DNA from: Nonomuraea pusilla
GTDB lineage: Bacteria > Actinomycetota > Actinomycetes > Streptosporangiales > Streptosporangiaceae
Direction of reading: 5' to 3'
Assembly: GCF_900109355.1 (NCBI RefSeq)
Contig: NZ_FOBF01000001.1
Span: 62,001 to 126,000, forward strand
DNA: 64,000 nucleotides
Below the pieces are notes generated by a model. That model made no database searches. It was not told where the DNA came from and worked only from the letters and a program-made list of their open reading frames with translations. A program made the translations under genes and the position numbers. Positions 26,198 through 34,889 of this stretch are shown here, piece by piece; the stretch's first letter is position 1, and each line of letters opens with the position of its first letter.

Positions 26198-29100
26198 ATG
26201 GACGTTCTCGTTGCCGGCGACCCCCAGCGGCTGGGAGAGTACTGGCTCGCGGGCCGGCTGGGCGCCGGCGGGCAGGGCGTGGTCTACGAGGGCTACGCCG
26301 AGGACGGCGCCCGCGTGGCCATCAAGGTCCTGCACGGCGACCAGGCGGCGCAGCTGGCCAAGGAGGCCGCGGCGGCGCAACGGGTCTCCTCGTTCTGCAC
26401 GGCACGGGTGATCGAGGCGCACCTGGAGGGGCCCAGGCCGTACCTGGTCAGCGAGTACGTGCCCGGCCCCAGCCTGCGCAGCGCGGTCGCGGACGGGCGC
26501 AGGTTCCACGGCGGCGACCTGCACCGGCTGGCGACCGCCGTGGCCACCGCGCTGACCGCGATCCACGAGGCCGGCGTGGTGCACCGCGACCTCAAACCCG
26601 ACAACGTGCTGCTCGGCCCTGACGGGCCGCGGGTCATCGACTTCGGCATCGCGAGGACCGCCGAGATGTCGCTGACCGCGACGGGACTGGTGACGGGCAC
26701 CCCCACGTACATGGCGCCCGAGGTGTTCAGCGGGCATCGGGCGGGCGCGCCCGCCGACGTGTTCGCCTGGGGCGGCATCATGCTGTTCGCGGCCACCGGG
26801 GCCGACCCGTTCCAGGCGGAGAGCCTGGGCGGGGTGATGCACCGGGTCCTTGCGTCCAGCCCTGACCTCGACGTGCTGCCCGAGCCCCTGCGTTCGCTGG
26901 TCGGCGCGGCGCTCATGAAGGACCCGCGCGAGCGCCCGTCCGCGCGGCAGCTCCTGCTCGCGCTGGTCAGCGGTGACGGCAGGATCGACACCAGGGGGCT
27001 GCTCGCCCGGGGGGACTCGGCTGCCGCCCAGATGGCCGGGGCCGACGACGACCCGGCGCTCGGCACGCTGGCGGAGGATTCGTACGAGCTGCTCGGCCCG
27101 GCGGAGCGCGAGCTCGTGCCGGAGGTGTTCCTGCGGCTGGTCGCGGTGGGCGAGCGCGACGAGCTGACCCCCCGGCACGCCCACCTGTCCGAGCTGGTGG
27201 AGGGAAGGCCGCCGGCGGAGAGGGCAGCGATCACCAGGATCCTGGAGGTGTTCGCGTACCTGCTGGGCAGGGACGGCGAGGAGATCCGGCTGGCCCATCC
27301 CGCGCTGCCGCTGGCCTGGCCGCGCCTGCGCCGCTGGATCGACGCCGACCGCGACGGGCTGGCCGTGCACGGGCGGATCCTGACCGCCGCCAAGCGGTGG
27401 GCGGCGGGCGGGCGCAAGGACGGCGACCTGTTCCAGGCCGCCACGCTGGAGCACGCGCTGCAGTGGGCGGCCGCCTCGCGCCGGCACATCACGCTCTCCC
27501 CGGCCGAGCGCGACTTCCTGGAGTCGTCGGCGCGGCTGACCAGGCGCAGGGCCAGGCGAACCAGGCTGGTGTCGCTGAGCCTGGCGGGCCTGCTGGTCGT
27601 CGCGCTGGCCGCGGGCGGGCTGGCCGTGCGCCAGGGCGCGATCGCCGACTCCCGGGCCGAGTTGCTGGCGGCGCGGCTGAACATGTCGGAGTCGATCCGC
27701 CTGGCCGCGCTCGCCGGCACGATCAGGCGGACGGATCCGCGCCTCGGCATGCTGCTCAGCGTGGCGGCCTGGCGGCTGAAGGCCACCCCGCAGGCCAGGG
27801 CGGCGCTGAACGCCTCGCTGGCCCAGCGCGAGCGGGCCATGTTCCGCGACCCGTACGGATCGGACCTGGCGGACCTGAGTGACGACGGGCGCACGCTGGT
27901 GAGCGCCGGTGACGGCCAGGTGCGGCTGTGGGACGTCAGAACGGGCAGACGGACGGCGTCGGTGCCCGTCAAGCTGGACGGCGGCCGGCTGACGGAGATC
28001 GCACTGTCGCCCTCGGGCCGCACGCTCGTCGGCGCGAACGCCACGCACGCCGGAGCCTGGGACACCCGTACGGGGAAGGTCGTCGCCTCTTCGGCGTACC
28101 GTCGCATCGCCTACAAGGAGACGGGATGGATCGCGGCCGTCAGGAAGAACGAGGGTGCCGAGGTGCTCATCAGCTCCGGGGGACGTGTGGTCGCGGCGAC
28201 GCCGCAGGGCAGGACCGGCGTGGTCAGCCCCGACCGCACCTGGCACGCCGTGGACCGCGACGAGGGACTGACGGTGACCAACGTCAAGGAGGGCTGGTCG
28301 GAGGTGGTCGGCAAGGGCACCTACAACCGAGGTGAAGCGATCTTCAGCGGGAACGGCCGGCTGCTGGCGACGCTGTCGCGGCAGGACGTCCAGTTCTGGG
28401 AGATGGCCGACTTCCAGCTGCTCACCAAGGTCAAGGTCCTGGGCGACGGCGAACTGGGGGTGACGCCGGTCGGAGCCTTCGACGGTTCGACGTTCCGGTA
28501 TCTCCTGGGCGACCAGGTCTTCTCGGTGGACGTCGGCGACCTGATGGCGCCGCGGGAGGAGCGCGATCCCGTGGACGCGGCGGCGTTCAGCAAGGACGGC
28601 CGGTACCTGGTGGTCACCGGCACCGAGGGCTCGGCCACGGTCCACCCGGTCGCCGCGGCCGGGGCCACGCCCATGGGGAAGGCCATCGCCACGATCCCGG
28701 CCCCCGATCCCCCCGGCGCCTTCGACATCAGCGGTGACGGCCGACTGGCGGCCGTGGCGGGTGGCAGGGTCACGGTCACCGACCTGGCCACGGGGAAGGA
28801 CCTGGGCTCCTTCGCCGCAGGTGGAGGCCTCCTGCCGTTCTTCAGCCCCGACGGCACGCGGCTCGCGCTGAAGCGGGGTTCCAGCGTCGAGCTGTGGGAC
28901 TGGCGCTCGGGCCGCAGGCTGTGGCAGGTGGCGGCCCGGCCCTCGGAGGTGGCCTTCACCCCGGACGGCCGGCGCATGGCCGTCGTCGGACGGGACCTGC
29001 GGCTCCTGGACGCGGCCACCGGCGGGGGGCTGGGCGGGCCCTTCGGGGACCAGGGCGCCGACGCCGAAGGCGGCATGGTGTGGTTCACCCACTCGGGCAG

Positions 29101-29554
29101 GGAGTTGATCACGCTCGACGGGCGGGGGCGCGTCACCCGCTGGGACATCGGGAGCAGGACTGTCGTCGGCGTCCCGGCGCGCGAGATCTCCGGGGGGAGC
29201 GGCGCGTACTCGCCCGTCGAGGACCTCATCGTGCTGACGCAGGAGAGGGGCAGGGTGCTGCTGTTCGACCCGGTGTCCGGCGGCGGGCTGGGCCGCTCCG
29301 CCGACACCGGCGGCGGCCTCGACCCCGTGAACGGCGAACTGCTGTCGGTGGCCTTCACACCCGACGGGGCGGAGGTGCTCACCGTGGACAGGAACGCCAC
29401 GATCAGACGGTTCCCGGTGGCCGCGCCGGCGGTGGTCGCGGCGGTGTGCGCCAAGGCCGGATCGTCGCTGACGGCCCAGGAGTGGGCCGGTTTCGTCCCG
29501 GCGCTCCCGTACCGGGAGATCTGCCCGTCCGCGCCTGCCGCCACGTCCCCTTGA
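26198..29554 (+). CDS. Receptor-type Ser/Thr kinase with nSTAND-like linker, membrane segment and WD40 propeller
   Basis: An 1118-residue protein. The kinase domain (about 10-275) has the Gly loop LGAGGQGVVY, catalytic Lys43 (VAIKVL), HRDLKPDN (Asp131), DFG (148-150) and GTPTYMAPE. Residues about 300-450 match the C-terminal part of nSTAND1 proteins (LAHPALPLAWPRLRRWID, AAKRWAAGGRKDGDLF, FLESS), but there is no NTPase P-loop. A single membrane helix (about 457-478) and then a WD40-like propeller (about 545-1095) follow, outside the cell if the kinase is inside. It should sense an external signal and phosphorylate cytoplasmic proteins. Start ATG 26198 begins the conserved kinase N terminus. 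Confidence 0.88.
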   Translation: MDVLVAGDPQRLGEYWLAGRLGAGGQGVVYEGYAEDGARVAIKVLHGDQAAQLAKEAAAAQRVSSFCTARVIEAHLEGPRPYLVSEYVPGPSLRSAVADGRRFHGGDLHRLATAVATALTAIHEAGVVHRDLKPDNVLLGPDGPRVIDFGIARTAEMSLTATGLVTGTPTYMAPEVFSGHRAGAPADVFAWGGIMLFAATGADPFQAESLGGVMHRVLASSPDLDVLPEPLRSLVGAALMKDPRERPSARQLLLALVSGDGRIDTRGLLARGDSAAAQMAGADDDPALGTLAEDSYELLGPAERELVPEVFLRLVAVGERDELTPRHAHLSELVEGRPPAERAAITRILEVFAYLLGRDGEEIRLAHPALPLAWPRLRRWIDADRDGLAVHGRILTAAKRWAAGGRKDGDLFQAATLEHALQWAAASRRHITLSPAERDFLESSARLTRRRARRTRLVSLSLAGLLVVALAAGGLAVRQGAIADSRAELLAARLNMSESIRLAALAGTIRRTDPRLGMLLSVAAWRLKATPQARAALNASLAQRERAMFRDPYGSDLADLSDDGRTLVSAGDGQVRLWDVRTGRRTASVPVKLDGGRLTEIALSPSGRTLVGANATHAGAWDTRTGKVVASSAYRRIAYKETGWIAAVRKNEGAEVLISSGGRVVAATPQGRTGVVSPDRTWHAVDRDEGLTVTNVKEGWSEVVGKGTYNRGEAIFSGNGRLLATLSRQDVQFWEMADFQLLTKVKVLGDGELGVTPVGAFDGSTFRYLLGDQVFSVDVGDLMAPREERDPVDAAAFSKDGRYLVVTGTEGSATVHPVAAAGATPMGKAIATIPAPDPPGAFDISGDGRLAAVAGGRVTVTDLATGKDLGSFAAGGGLLPFFSPDGTRLALKRGSSVELWDWRSGRRLWQVAARPSEVAFTPDGRRMAVVGRDLRLLDAATGGGLGGPFGDQGADAEGGMVWFTHSGRELITLDGRGRVTRWDIGSRTVVGVPAREISGGSGAYSPVEDLIVLTQERGRVLLFDPVSGGGLGRSADTGGGLDPVNGELLSVAFTPDGAEVLTVDRNATIRRFPVAAPAVVAAVCAKAGSSLTAQEWAGFVPALPYREICPSAPAATSP

Positions 29555-29592
29555 TCGAACGAGCCAGTCTGCTCGATCAAGGGGACGTGGCG
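29539..29592 (+). terminator. 20-bp perfect inverted repeat containing the kinase stop codon
   Basis: Bases 29539-29558 pair perfectly with 29573-29592, with a loop of 14. The left arm encodes the last codons of the kinase and its TGA stop (29552-29554). It is long enough to stop transcription from either side and should also shape mRNA decay. Confidence 0.85.
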
Positions 29593-29704
29593 ACCCGCAC
29601 ACCGGGCCCATCAGGCGGCCCTGGGCCGTGGCTCAGCTGACCGCGCTCGATCGTCCGGGTGGATCCGTTGCCGCGTCCCGCAGGGGAGGCTCTACTGTGG
29701 CGCG

Positions 29705-30271
29705 GTGACATCTCAGGTGATTGTGCTTAATGGCGGGTCGAGTGCGGGAAAGTCCGAACTCGCCCGGAAGCTACAGGCCGTCCTGCCGCAGCCATGGCTC
29801 ACCTTCGGGGTCGACTCGCTCATCGAGGCGATGCCCCCGTCCATGCAGACCTCCGACGACGGCATCGAGTTCGCCCCGGACGGCGGGGTGAGCGTCGGGG
29901 CGGAGTTCCGGGCGCTGGAGGCGGCGTGGATGGAGGGGATCGCCGCGATGGCCCGCGCGGGGGCGCGGATCGTCATCGACGACGTCTTCCTCGGCGGAGC
30001 GGCCTCCCAGCAGCGGTGGCGGAGCGCCCTCGCCGGGCTGGACGTCCTGTGGGTCGCGGTCAGGTGTGACGCGGCGGTCGCCGCGCGACGCGAGGCGGCG
30101 CGGGCCGACCGCGTACGGGGGATGGCCGCGGCGCAGGCGGAACTGGTGCACCGAGGGGTCGTCTACGACCTGGAGGTGGACACCACGCGGGCCGAGCCGG
30201 CGGCGTGCGCGCAGACCATCGCCGACCACCTGCGAAGGCCCGGGGAGCCGGGGAGGCCCACCCGCGCATGA
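29705..30271 (+). CDS. Chloramphenicol phosphotransferase-like kinase (CPT family)
   Basis: A 188-residue P-loop kinase highly similar, over its whole length, to the chloramphenicol 3-O-phosphotransferase of the producer Streptomyces venezuelae. It has Walker A GGSSAGKS (10-17), the catalytic Asp37 in [20 protein letters not shown] and [10 protein letters not shown]. By homology it could phosphorylate the C3 hydroxyl of chloramphenicol and inactivate it; homologues in non-producers may have other small-molecule substrates. GTG 29705 is at the family's N terminus. There are no other resistance or biosynthesis genes nearby, and gene remnants follow. Confidence 0.83.
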   Translation: MTSQVIVLNGGSSAGKSELARKLQAVLPQPWLTFGVDSLIEAMPPSMQTSDDGIEFAPDGGVSVGAEFRALEAAWMEGIAAMARAGARIVIDDVFLGGAASQQRWRSALAGLDVLWVAVRCDAAVAARREAARADRVRGMAAAQAELVHRGVVYDLEVDTTRAEPAACAQTIADHLRRPGEPGRPTRA

Positions 30272-30296
30272 CGGCCTCCTGCTCGGACGGCCGCCT

Positions 30297-30437
30297 TCCA
30301 CCGCCGGGTACGGCGAGGAGGCGGCGGCCCTCGCGGAGCGGTACGAGAGCGTGACGTTCGCGGAGGTTCACCGGGCGGTCCTGCATCTGTTCCCCACGCG
30401 GCCGAGCTCGGTGCTGGACCTCGGCGCGGGCCGGGCT
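30297..30437 (+). pseudogene. Truncated class I SAM methyltransferase remnant
   Basis: The frame reads YGEEAAALAERYESVTFAEV, then HLFPTRPSSVLDLGAGRA and a stop. This is the N-terminal helix and motif I (normally LDLGAGTGRD) of small SAM-dependent methyltransferases. The rest of the domain is missing; after motif I the sequence changes abruptly into the opposite-strand fragment next door. No start codon or ribosome-binding site is clear. Reading on the plus strand, it directly follows the phosphotransferase gene. Confidence 0.65.
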
Positions 30438-30620
30438 TGAGGATGGTGGCGCCGATGGGCCTCTGCCGCGATCTCGTCGACCCGCGCCTCGCCGCGGACG
30501 ACGTAGGTCAGGACGAGCCCGCTGAAGCCGCCGCCTTCCTCGCTGGTTCCCACCAGGTCGGCCAGGCCGTCGCGGCCGTGGAAGCCGACGGGCGAGGCTC
30601 CGTCCGACTGCCTCCTGGGT
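30432..30620 (-). pseudogene. Frameshifted VOC (glyoxalase-like) remnant
   Basis: On the minus strand one frame reads VGFHGRDGLADLV, GGGFSGLVLTYVVRGEARVD and EIAAEA, and a shift by one base then gives IGATILKPGP. Together these match the central part of a glyoxalase/VOC domain (typically FHGRE..., GFSG...LAHNV...EEVD, GATILKP). The N terminus and the C-terminal metal-binding part are missing. It abuts the methyltransferase remnant, so a rearrangement joined two broken genes here. This and the previous entry account for the 382-base stretch between 30271 and 30654. Confidence 0.55.
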
Positions 30621-30653
30621 GTATCAGGACGGAATCCGGCGGGAACGGGCTGG

Positions 30654-30866
30654 TCAGCGGCGGGCGGGGCGGTTGACGAACCAGAGGCCGAAGAGGCCGA
30701 AGGCGATGCCGGTGACGCAGGTCCAGATCCACCACTGGTGTTCGGGGGCCGGTCGGAGGATCAGCAGGAGCACCAGGGCGATCGCCCAGGCGGCGGTGCC
30801 GATCGCGATGGCGGCGGTGTCGTTGGTCTTGATCGGCTCCGGGTCGGGGTGCCACTGCTGCTTCAC
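30654..30866 (-). CDS. DUF2530 small membrane protein
   Basis: A 70-residue protein with two membrane helices (about 18-40 and 45-64) and a final WFVNRPARR. The WWIWTCVTGIAFGLFGLWF block fits actinobacterial DUF2530. Function unknown. The GTG at 30866 starts the conserved Lys-Gln-rich lead. It is divergent from the purine permease, a neighbour it often has. Confidence 0.75.
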   Translation of the reverse strand: MKQQWHPDPEPIKTNDTAAIAIGTAAWAIALVLLLILRPAPEHQWWIWTCVTGIAFGLFGLWFVNRPARR

Positions 30867-30948
30867 GGGTCCACCCTAGCTTCCAATCGGGTCTCGATCC
30901 GATTACCGGCATTTGCGCAGATCAAGGACTACTGCCACAGTTCGCCGC

Positions 30949-32388
30949 GTGAGTGACACTCCTAATGCAATAGACAGATTCTTCGCAATCTCTGCACGAG
31001 GTTCGACCGTCGCGCGTGAGGTACGGGGCGGGTTCGCGACGTTCTTCACGATGGCGTACATCGTCGTGCTGAACCCCCTGATCATCGCCACCGCCCAGGA
31101 CAGCGACCTGCAGTACATCGGCGACGGGTCCGCGCCGAACATCCCCCTGGTCGCGGCGGGCACGGCGCTGGTCGCGGGTGTCCTGACCATCCTCATGGGA
31201 GTGATCGGCAAGGTGCCGTTCGCGATGGCGGCGGGGCTCGGGTTGAACGCCTTCGTCGCCTTCAACATCGCTCCCAAGATGAGCTGGGAGGAGGCGATGG
31301 GCCTGGTCTTCGTGGAAGGCGTGATCATCGCCGTCCTCGTGCTGACCGGGTTCAGGGTGGCGGTGTTCAACGCCATCCCCTCCCAGTTGAAGACCGCGAT
31401 CAGCGTGGGCATCGGCTTGTTCATCGCACTGATCGGCTTCGCGGACGCCGGCTTCGTCCGCAAGGGCGCGGGCACCCCGCTGGAGTTGGGCATCGGCGGC
31501 AACCTGACGTCCTGGCCGATCCTCGTGTTCGTGGTGGGCCTGCTGCTGACGGCGGCGCTGGTGGCGAGGAAGGCGAAGGCGGCGATCCTCATCGGCATCG
31601 TCGTCACGACCGTGCTCGCCGTGATCGTCGAGGCCCTGATCAGGCCAGGTCAGGGCGGGCCGGAGAACCCCAGCGGCTGGATGATGAACCAGCCGTCCAT
31701 GCCGGACCAGATCTTCGCCATCGAGAACCCGTTCCGGCTGTTCAAGGAGTTCGACCCGATCGGGGCGTTCACGCACGGCTCGGTGCTGCTCGTGCTGCTG
31801 TTCGTGTTCACGCTGCTCATCACGGACTTCTTCGACACGATGGGCACGGTGGTGGGCGTCGGCCGCCAGGCGGGCCTGGTGGACGAGACCGGCGCCCTGC
31901 CGCGCACCAAGCAGATCCTCCTGGTCGACTCGATCGGCGCGGCGGCGGGCGGCGCCGGTTCCGTGTCGTCGAACACCACCTACATCGAGTCGGCGGCGGG
32001 CGTCGGGGAGGGCGCGCGGACGGGTCTGGCCAGCGTGGTCACCGGTCTGCTCTTCCTGGTCGCGATCGTGTTCACGCCGCTCGTGAAGGTGGTGCCGTAC
32101 GAGGCGGCGGCGCCCGCGCTGGTCGTGGTGGGCTTCCTCATGATGACGTCGGTGCGTGACATCGACTTCAGCGACTACGAGGCGGCGATCCCCGCGTTCC
32201 TCACCATCGTGGTCATGCCGTTCACGTACTCGGTCTCCAACGGCATCGGCGCCGGTTTCATCAGCTACGTGCTCATCAAGGTGGTGCGCGGCCGGGCCAA
32301 GGACGTGCACCCGCTGCTGTGGCTGGTGTCGCTGCTGTTCGTCGTGTACTTCGCGCTCGGCCCGATCAAGATCGTCTTCGGGCTCTGA
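30949..32388 (+). CDS. NCS2-family purine permease (AzgA/PbuG-like)
   Basis: A 479-residue membrane carrier for hypoxanthine, guanine or adenine with proton symport. Typical features: the N-terminal RGGFATFFTMAYIVVLNP, GLGLNAFVAF, the QLKTAISVGIGLFIALIG segment, FFDTMGTVVGV with the substrate-site Asp, and SNTTYIESAAGV. About 12-14 membrane segments are expected. GTG 30949 begins the conserved SDTPNAIDRFF. It is followed by its own hairpin terminator and is not in an operon with the MarR gene. Confidence 0.92.
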   Translation: MSDTPNAIDRFFAISARGSTVAREVRGGFATFFTMAYIVVLNPLIIATAQDSDLQYIGDGSAPNIPLVAAGTALVAGVLTILMGVIGKVPFAMAAGLGLNAFVAFNIAPKMSWEEAMGLVFVEGVIIAVLVLTGFRVAVFNAIPSQLKTAISVGIGLFIALIGFADAGFVRKGAGTPLELGIGGNLTSWPILVFVVGLLLTAALVARKAKAAILIGIVVTTVLAVIVEALIRPGQGGPENPSGWMMNQPSMPDQIFAIENPFRLFKEFDPIGAFTHGSVLLVLLFVFTLLITDFFDTMGTVVGVGRQAGLVDETGALPRTKQILLVDSIGAAAGGAGSVSSNTTYIESAAGVGEGARTGLASVVTGLLFLVAIVFTPLVKVVPYEAAAPALVVVGFLMMTSVRDIDFSDYEAAIPAFLTIVVMPFTYSVSNGIGAGFISYVLIKVVRGRAKDVHPLLWLVSLLFVVYFALGPIKIVFGL

Positions 32389-32400
32389 GCTCCCCCGTCC

Positions 32401-32432
32401 GAGGCCGTTCCGCACCCCGGCGGGACGGCCTC
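32401..32432 (+). terminator. Purine-permease terminator
   Basis: GAGGCCGT (32401-32408) pairs with ACGGCCTC (32425-32432), and an inner CCGC/GCGG adds four pairs. Confidence 0.65.
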
Positions 32433-32455
32433 GCGCGTACGGAAACCCCGTGCGG

Positions 32456-32510
32456 TTGGGAAATACCGCGCCGTCCCTTATAGTTAGCAAAGGTAATGAC
32501 TCATGCTAAC
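32456..32510 (+). promoter_or_regulatory. MarR promoter and overlapping autoregulatory operator
   Basis: A good promoter is visible: TTGGGA (32456-32461), 17 bases, TATAGT (32479-32484). The inverted repeat GTTAGCA (32483-32489) and TGCTAAC (32504-32510) has perfect 7-bp arms; its left arm starts at the -10 and its right arm covers the ATG at 32503. MarR binding here would block both transcription and, if bound near the start, the whole MarR/MFS unit. Confidence 0.75.
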
Positions 32511-32955
32511 CAACACTCAGCCCAAGATGGATCTGCGCTCCGACGCAGGCCTGGCTTCAGCCCTGCGCGTGTCGCTGGCGCGGCTGACCAGGCGACTACG
32601 ACGACAGGCGGCGGCGCACTCGCTGACGCCCACCCAGTTCGCGACGCTCGCCGCGGTGGAGCGGCATGCCGGGATAACCCCAGGCGAGCTGGCCGAGCTC
32701 GAGAAGGTGCAACCGCCCTCGATGACGCGCGTGATCGCCGCGCTGGAGGAACGCGGTCTGGTCGCCCGCACCCCGCACCCGACCGACAGGCGGCAGGTGA
32801 CCGTGACCGTGACCGAGGCCGCCCAGAAGTTGCTGAAGGAGGAGCGACGCCGCAAGGAGGCGTGGCTGACGCAGCGGCTGAAGGAGCTCTCACCCGAGGA
32901 ACGGTCGATACTCCGGCAGGCGGCTCCGATCTTGGAGAAGCTCAGCAGGATATAG
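32503..32955 (+). CDS. MarR-family transcriptional regulator
   Basis: A 150-residue winged-helix regulator. The recognition helix region is GELAELEKVQPPSMTRVIAALEE; the wing has TPHPTDRRQVTVTVTE, with the conserved DRR. It probably represses itself and the MFS gene that begins 23 bases after its stop, and is released by a phenolic or drug-like ligand. ATG 32503 lies in the right arm of the operator. Confidence 0.93.
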   Translation: MLTNTQPKMDLRSDAGLASALRVSLARLTRRLRRQAAAHSLTPTQFATLAAVERHAGITPGELAELEKVQPPSMTRVIAALEERGLVARTPHPTDRRQVTVTVTEAAQKLLKEERRRKEAWLTQRLKELSPEERSILRQAAPILEKLSRI

Positions 32956-32978
32956 AGCCGGAGCAACCCAGGACCGGA

Positions 32979-34202
32979 ATGTTCCGGTCGCTCCGTATCC
33001 GCAACTACCGCATGTTCGCCGCCGGCGGGGCGGTCTCGAACGTCGGCACCTGGTTGCAGCGCACCGCCCAGGACTGGCTGGTGCTCGACCTGACCCACGG
33101 CAGCGCGGGGGCGCTCGGCACGGCCACCGCGCTGCAGTTCCTGCCGATGCTGCTGTTCGGGATGTTCGGCGGCGTGCTCGCCGACCGCTACCCCAAGCGG
33201 CCCATCCTCGTCACGGCGCAGTCGCTGATGGCCCTGCTGGCGCTGACGATCGGCCTGCTCACGATGACCGGCCAGGCGCAGGTCTGGCACGTGTACGTCA
33301 TGGCGTTCCTGCTCGGCGTCATCTCGTGCGTCGAGGTGCCGACCCGGCAGGCGTTCGTCGTCGAGATGGTCGGCCGCCGCGACCTGCCGAACGCCATCGC
33401 GCTGAACAGCTCGATCTTCAACCTCGCCCGCGTGGTCGGCCCGGCCCTGGCCGGTGTGCTGATCTACGTGCTGGGCGGCACGGGCCCCCTCTTCCTCATC
33501 AACGCGCTCACCTTCGGCGCCGTGATCTCCAGCCTGGTGTGCATGCGCGCGTCGGAGCTCAACCTGTCGGAGCCGGTGCCCAGGGCGAAGGGCCAGCTCC
33601 GCGAGGGCCTGCGGTACGTGCTCAGCCGCGAGGAACTGCTGATGCCGGTGCTGCTGATCGCGTTCGTGTCGATGTTCTCGCAGTCGTTCTCGATGTCGAT
33701 CGCGCTCATGGCCCGGCAGGTGTTCGGCGCGGGGGCGTCGTCGTTCGGGCTGGCGTCCAGCATGTTCGCCGTCGGCGCGCTCGGCGGGGCGCTGCTGGCC
33801 GCGCGGCGGGCCAGGCTGACGCGTAAGGTGCTGTTCGCCGGGGCGATCGGGTTCGGGCTCTTCCAGATCGCGACGGGGCTGGCGCCGTTCTACCCGGTGT
33901 ACCTGCTGCTGCTCGTCCCCACGGGCATCGCGCTGATCACGATCAACACGGCGGCGAACGCCAGCGTGCAGCTGGCCACGTCCCCCGACATGCGCGGCCG
34001 GGTCATGGGCATCTACATGCTGGTCTTCACCGGCGGCGCGCCCATCGGAGCCCCGCTGATCGGCTGGCTGTCCGACCTCGGCGGTCCGCGGGCCGGCGTG
34101 GTGCTGTCGGGCGCGCTCGTGCTGGTCGGCACGGGGCTCGCGGTGCTCGTGACCAGGGTGATCAGCGCCCGCGTCCACCGCGCCGTCCCGGCGATGGCCT
34201 GA
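32979..34202 (+). CDS. MFS drug-efflux transporter (EntS/MFS_3-like)
   Basis: A 407-residue, twelve-segment major-facilitator exporter. It has the loop 2-3 motif GGVLADRYPKRP, the VGRRDLPNAIALNSSIFNLARVVGP helix typical of the enterobactin/macrolide exporter group, and GRVMGIYML. MarR lies directly upstream in the same unit, which supports a regulated efflux role; the substrate is unknown. ATG 32979 has CAGGACCGG upstream, and the frame open further upstream belongs to the MarR gene region. Confidence 0.88.
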   Translation: MFRSLRIRNYRMFAAGGAVSNVGTWLQRTAQDWLVLDLTHGSAGALGTATALQFLPMLLFGMFGGVLADRYPKRPILVTAQSLMALLALTIGLLTMTGQAQVWHVYVMAFLLGVISCVEVPTRQAFVVEMVGRRDLPNAIALNSSIFNLARVVGPALAGVLIYVLGGTGPLFLINALTFGAVISSLVCMRASELNLSEPVPRAKGQLREGLRYVLSREELLMPVLLIAFVSMFSQSFSMSIALMARQVFGAGASSFGLASSMFAVGALGGALLAARRARLTRKVLFAGAIGFGLFQIATGLAPFYPVYLLLLVPTGIALITINTAANASVQLATSPDMRGRVMGIYMLVFTGGAPIGAPLIGWLSDLGGPRAGVVLSGALVLVGTGLAVLVTRVISARVHRAVPAMA

Positions 34203-34237
34203 GACGCCGCGCCCCGGGCGGGGCACAATGAGATGAC

Positions 34238-34795
34238 ATGAGGCTCTTCGCGGCCCTGGTGCCGCCCGACGAGGTGCTGGACGAGATCGAACGCGCGATC
34301 GCGCCGCACGTCGGGCAGGTGCCGGGGCTGCGCTGGCCCGACCGGTCCACCTGGCACATCACGCTCGGCTTCTTCGGTGAGGTGCCAGAAGGGGTGCTGC
34401 CGGAGCTGGAGACCAGGCTGGCCAGGGCCGTCCGCCGCCACACCGCGCTCGACCTCGCCTTCAGCGGGTTCGGCGCGTTCTCGTCGCTGCGACGGGCCAA
34501 GGTCTTCTGGGCCGGCGTCGCCGGCGACACCATCACGCCCCTCGCCGGCTCCGTACGGGCCGGGGCGCGCCGCGCCGGCGCCGACCAGACCGACGAGAAG
34601 CGCTTCCACCCGCACCTGACGCTGGCCCGCGCCAAGACGGAGACCGACCTCCGCCCGCTGGCCGAGTCGCTGTCGGGCTTCAGCGGCTCGCCCTGGCGGG
34701 CGGAGACGGTACGGCTCGTGCGCAGCCACCCGGGGCCCCGGGTGAGGTACGAGTCACTGGCCGAATGGGCGCTCGCACCCGCCGAGCGGGGTTAG
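34238..34795 (+). CDS. thpR: RNA 2',3'-cyclic phosphodiesterase (ThpR/LigT)
   Basis: A 185-residue 2H phosphoesterase. The two catalytic HxTx motifs are His40-Ile-Thr42 (WHITLGF) and His126-Leu-Thr128 (FHPHLTLAR). It opens 2',3'-cyclic phosphates at RNA ends. It has normal family length, and ATG 34238 starts the conserved RLFAALVPP strand. It is in the same direction as the MFS gene, 35 bases after it. Confidence 0.92.
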   Translation: MRLFAALVPPDEVLDEIERAIAPHVGQVPGLRWPDRSTWHITLGFFGEVPEGVLPELETRLARAVRRHTALDLAFSGFGAFSSLRRAKVFWAGVAGDTITPLAGSVRAGARRAGADQTDEKRFHPHLTLARAKTETDLRPLAESLSGFSGSPWRAETVRLVRSHPGPRVRYESLAEWALAPAERG

Positions 34796-34805
34796 GCTCC
34801 AGGTC

Positions 34806-34889
34806 GTGGACCGTCCTCGCTCTTGGCTCCTGCCCGTGGTGCTCGGCCTGCTGCTGCTCATCGTCGTGGTGGGCGCGCTGGTCAGCTGA
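34806..34889 (+). CDS. 27-residue single-pass membrane peptide
   Basis: GTG 34806 opens a 27-codon frame: a basic N terminus (DRPRSW) and then an unbroken run of Leu/Val/Gly/Ile of about 20 residues ending in ALVS. This is the profile of a small integral membrane protein with the N terminus in the cytoplasm. Its start is 11 bases after the thpR stop, and it ends where the tandem repeat begins. No function can be assigned. Confidence 0.45.
   Translation: MDRPRSWLLPVVLGLLLLIVVVGALVS

Noticed and set aside
29705..30866. Mobile resistance cassette around the phosphotransferase
   Set aside because: No transposase, inverted ends or base-composition break are visible; decayed neighbours alone do not show transfer.
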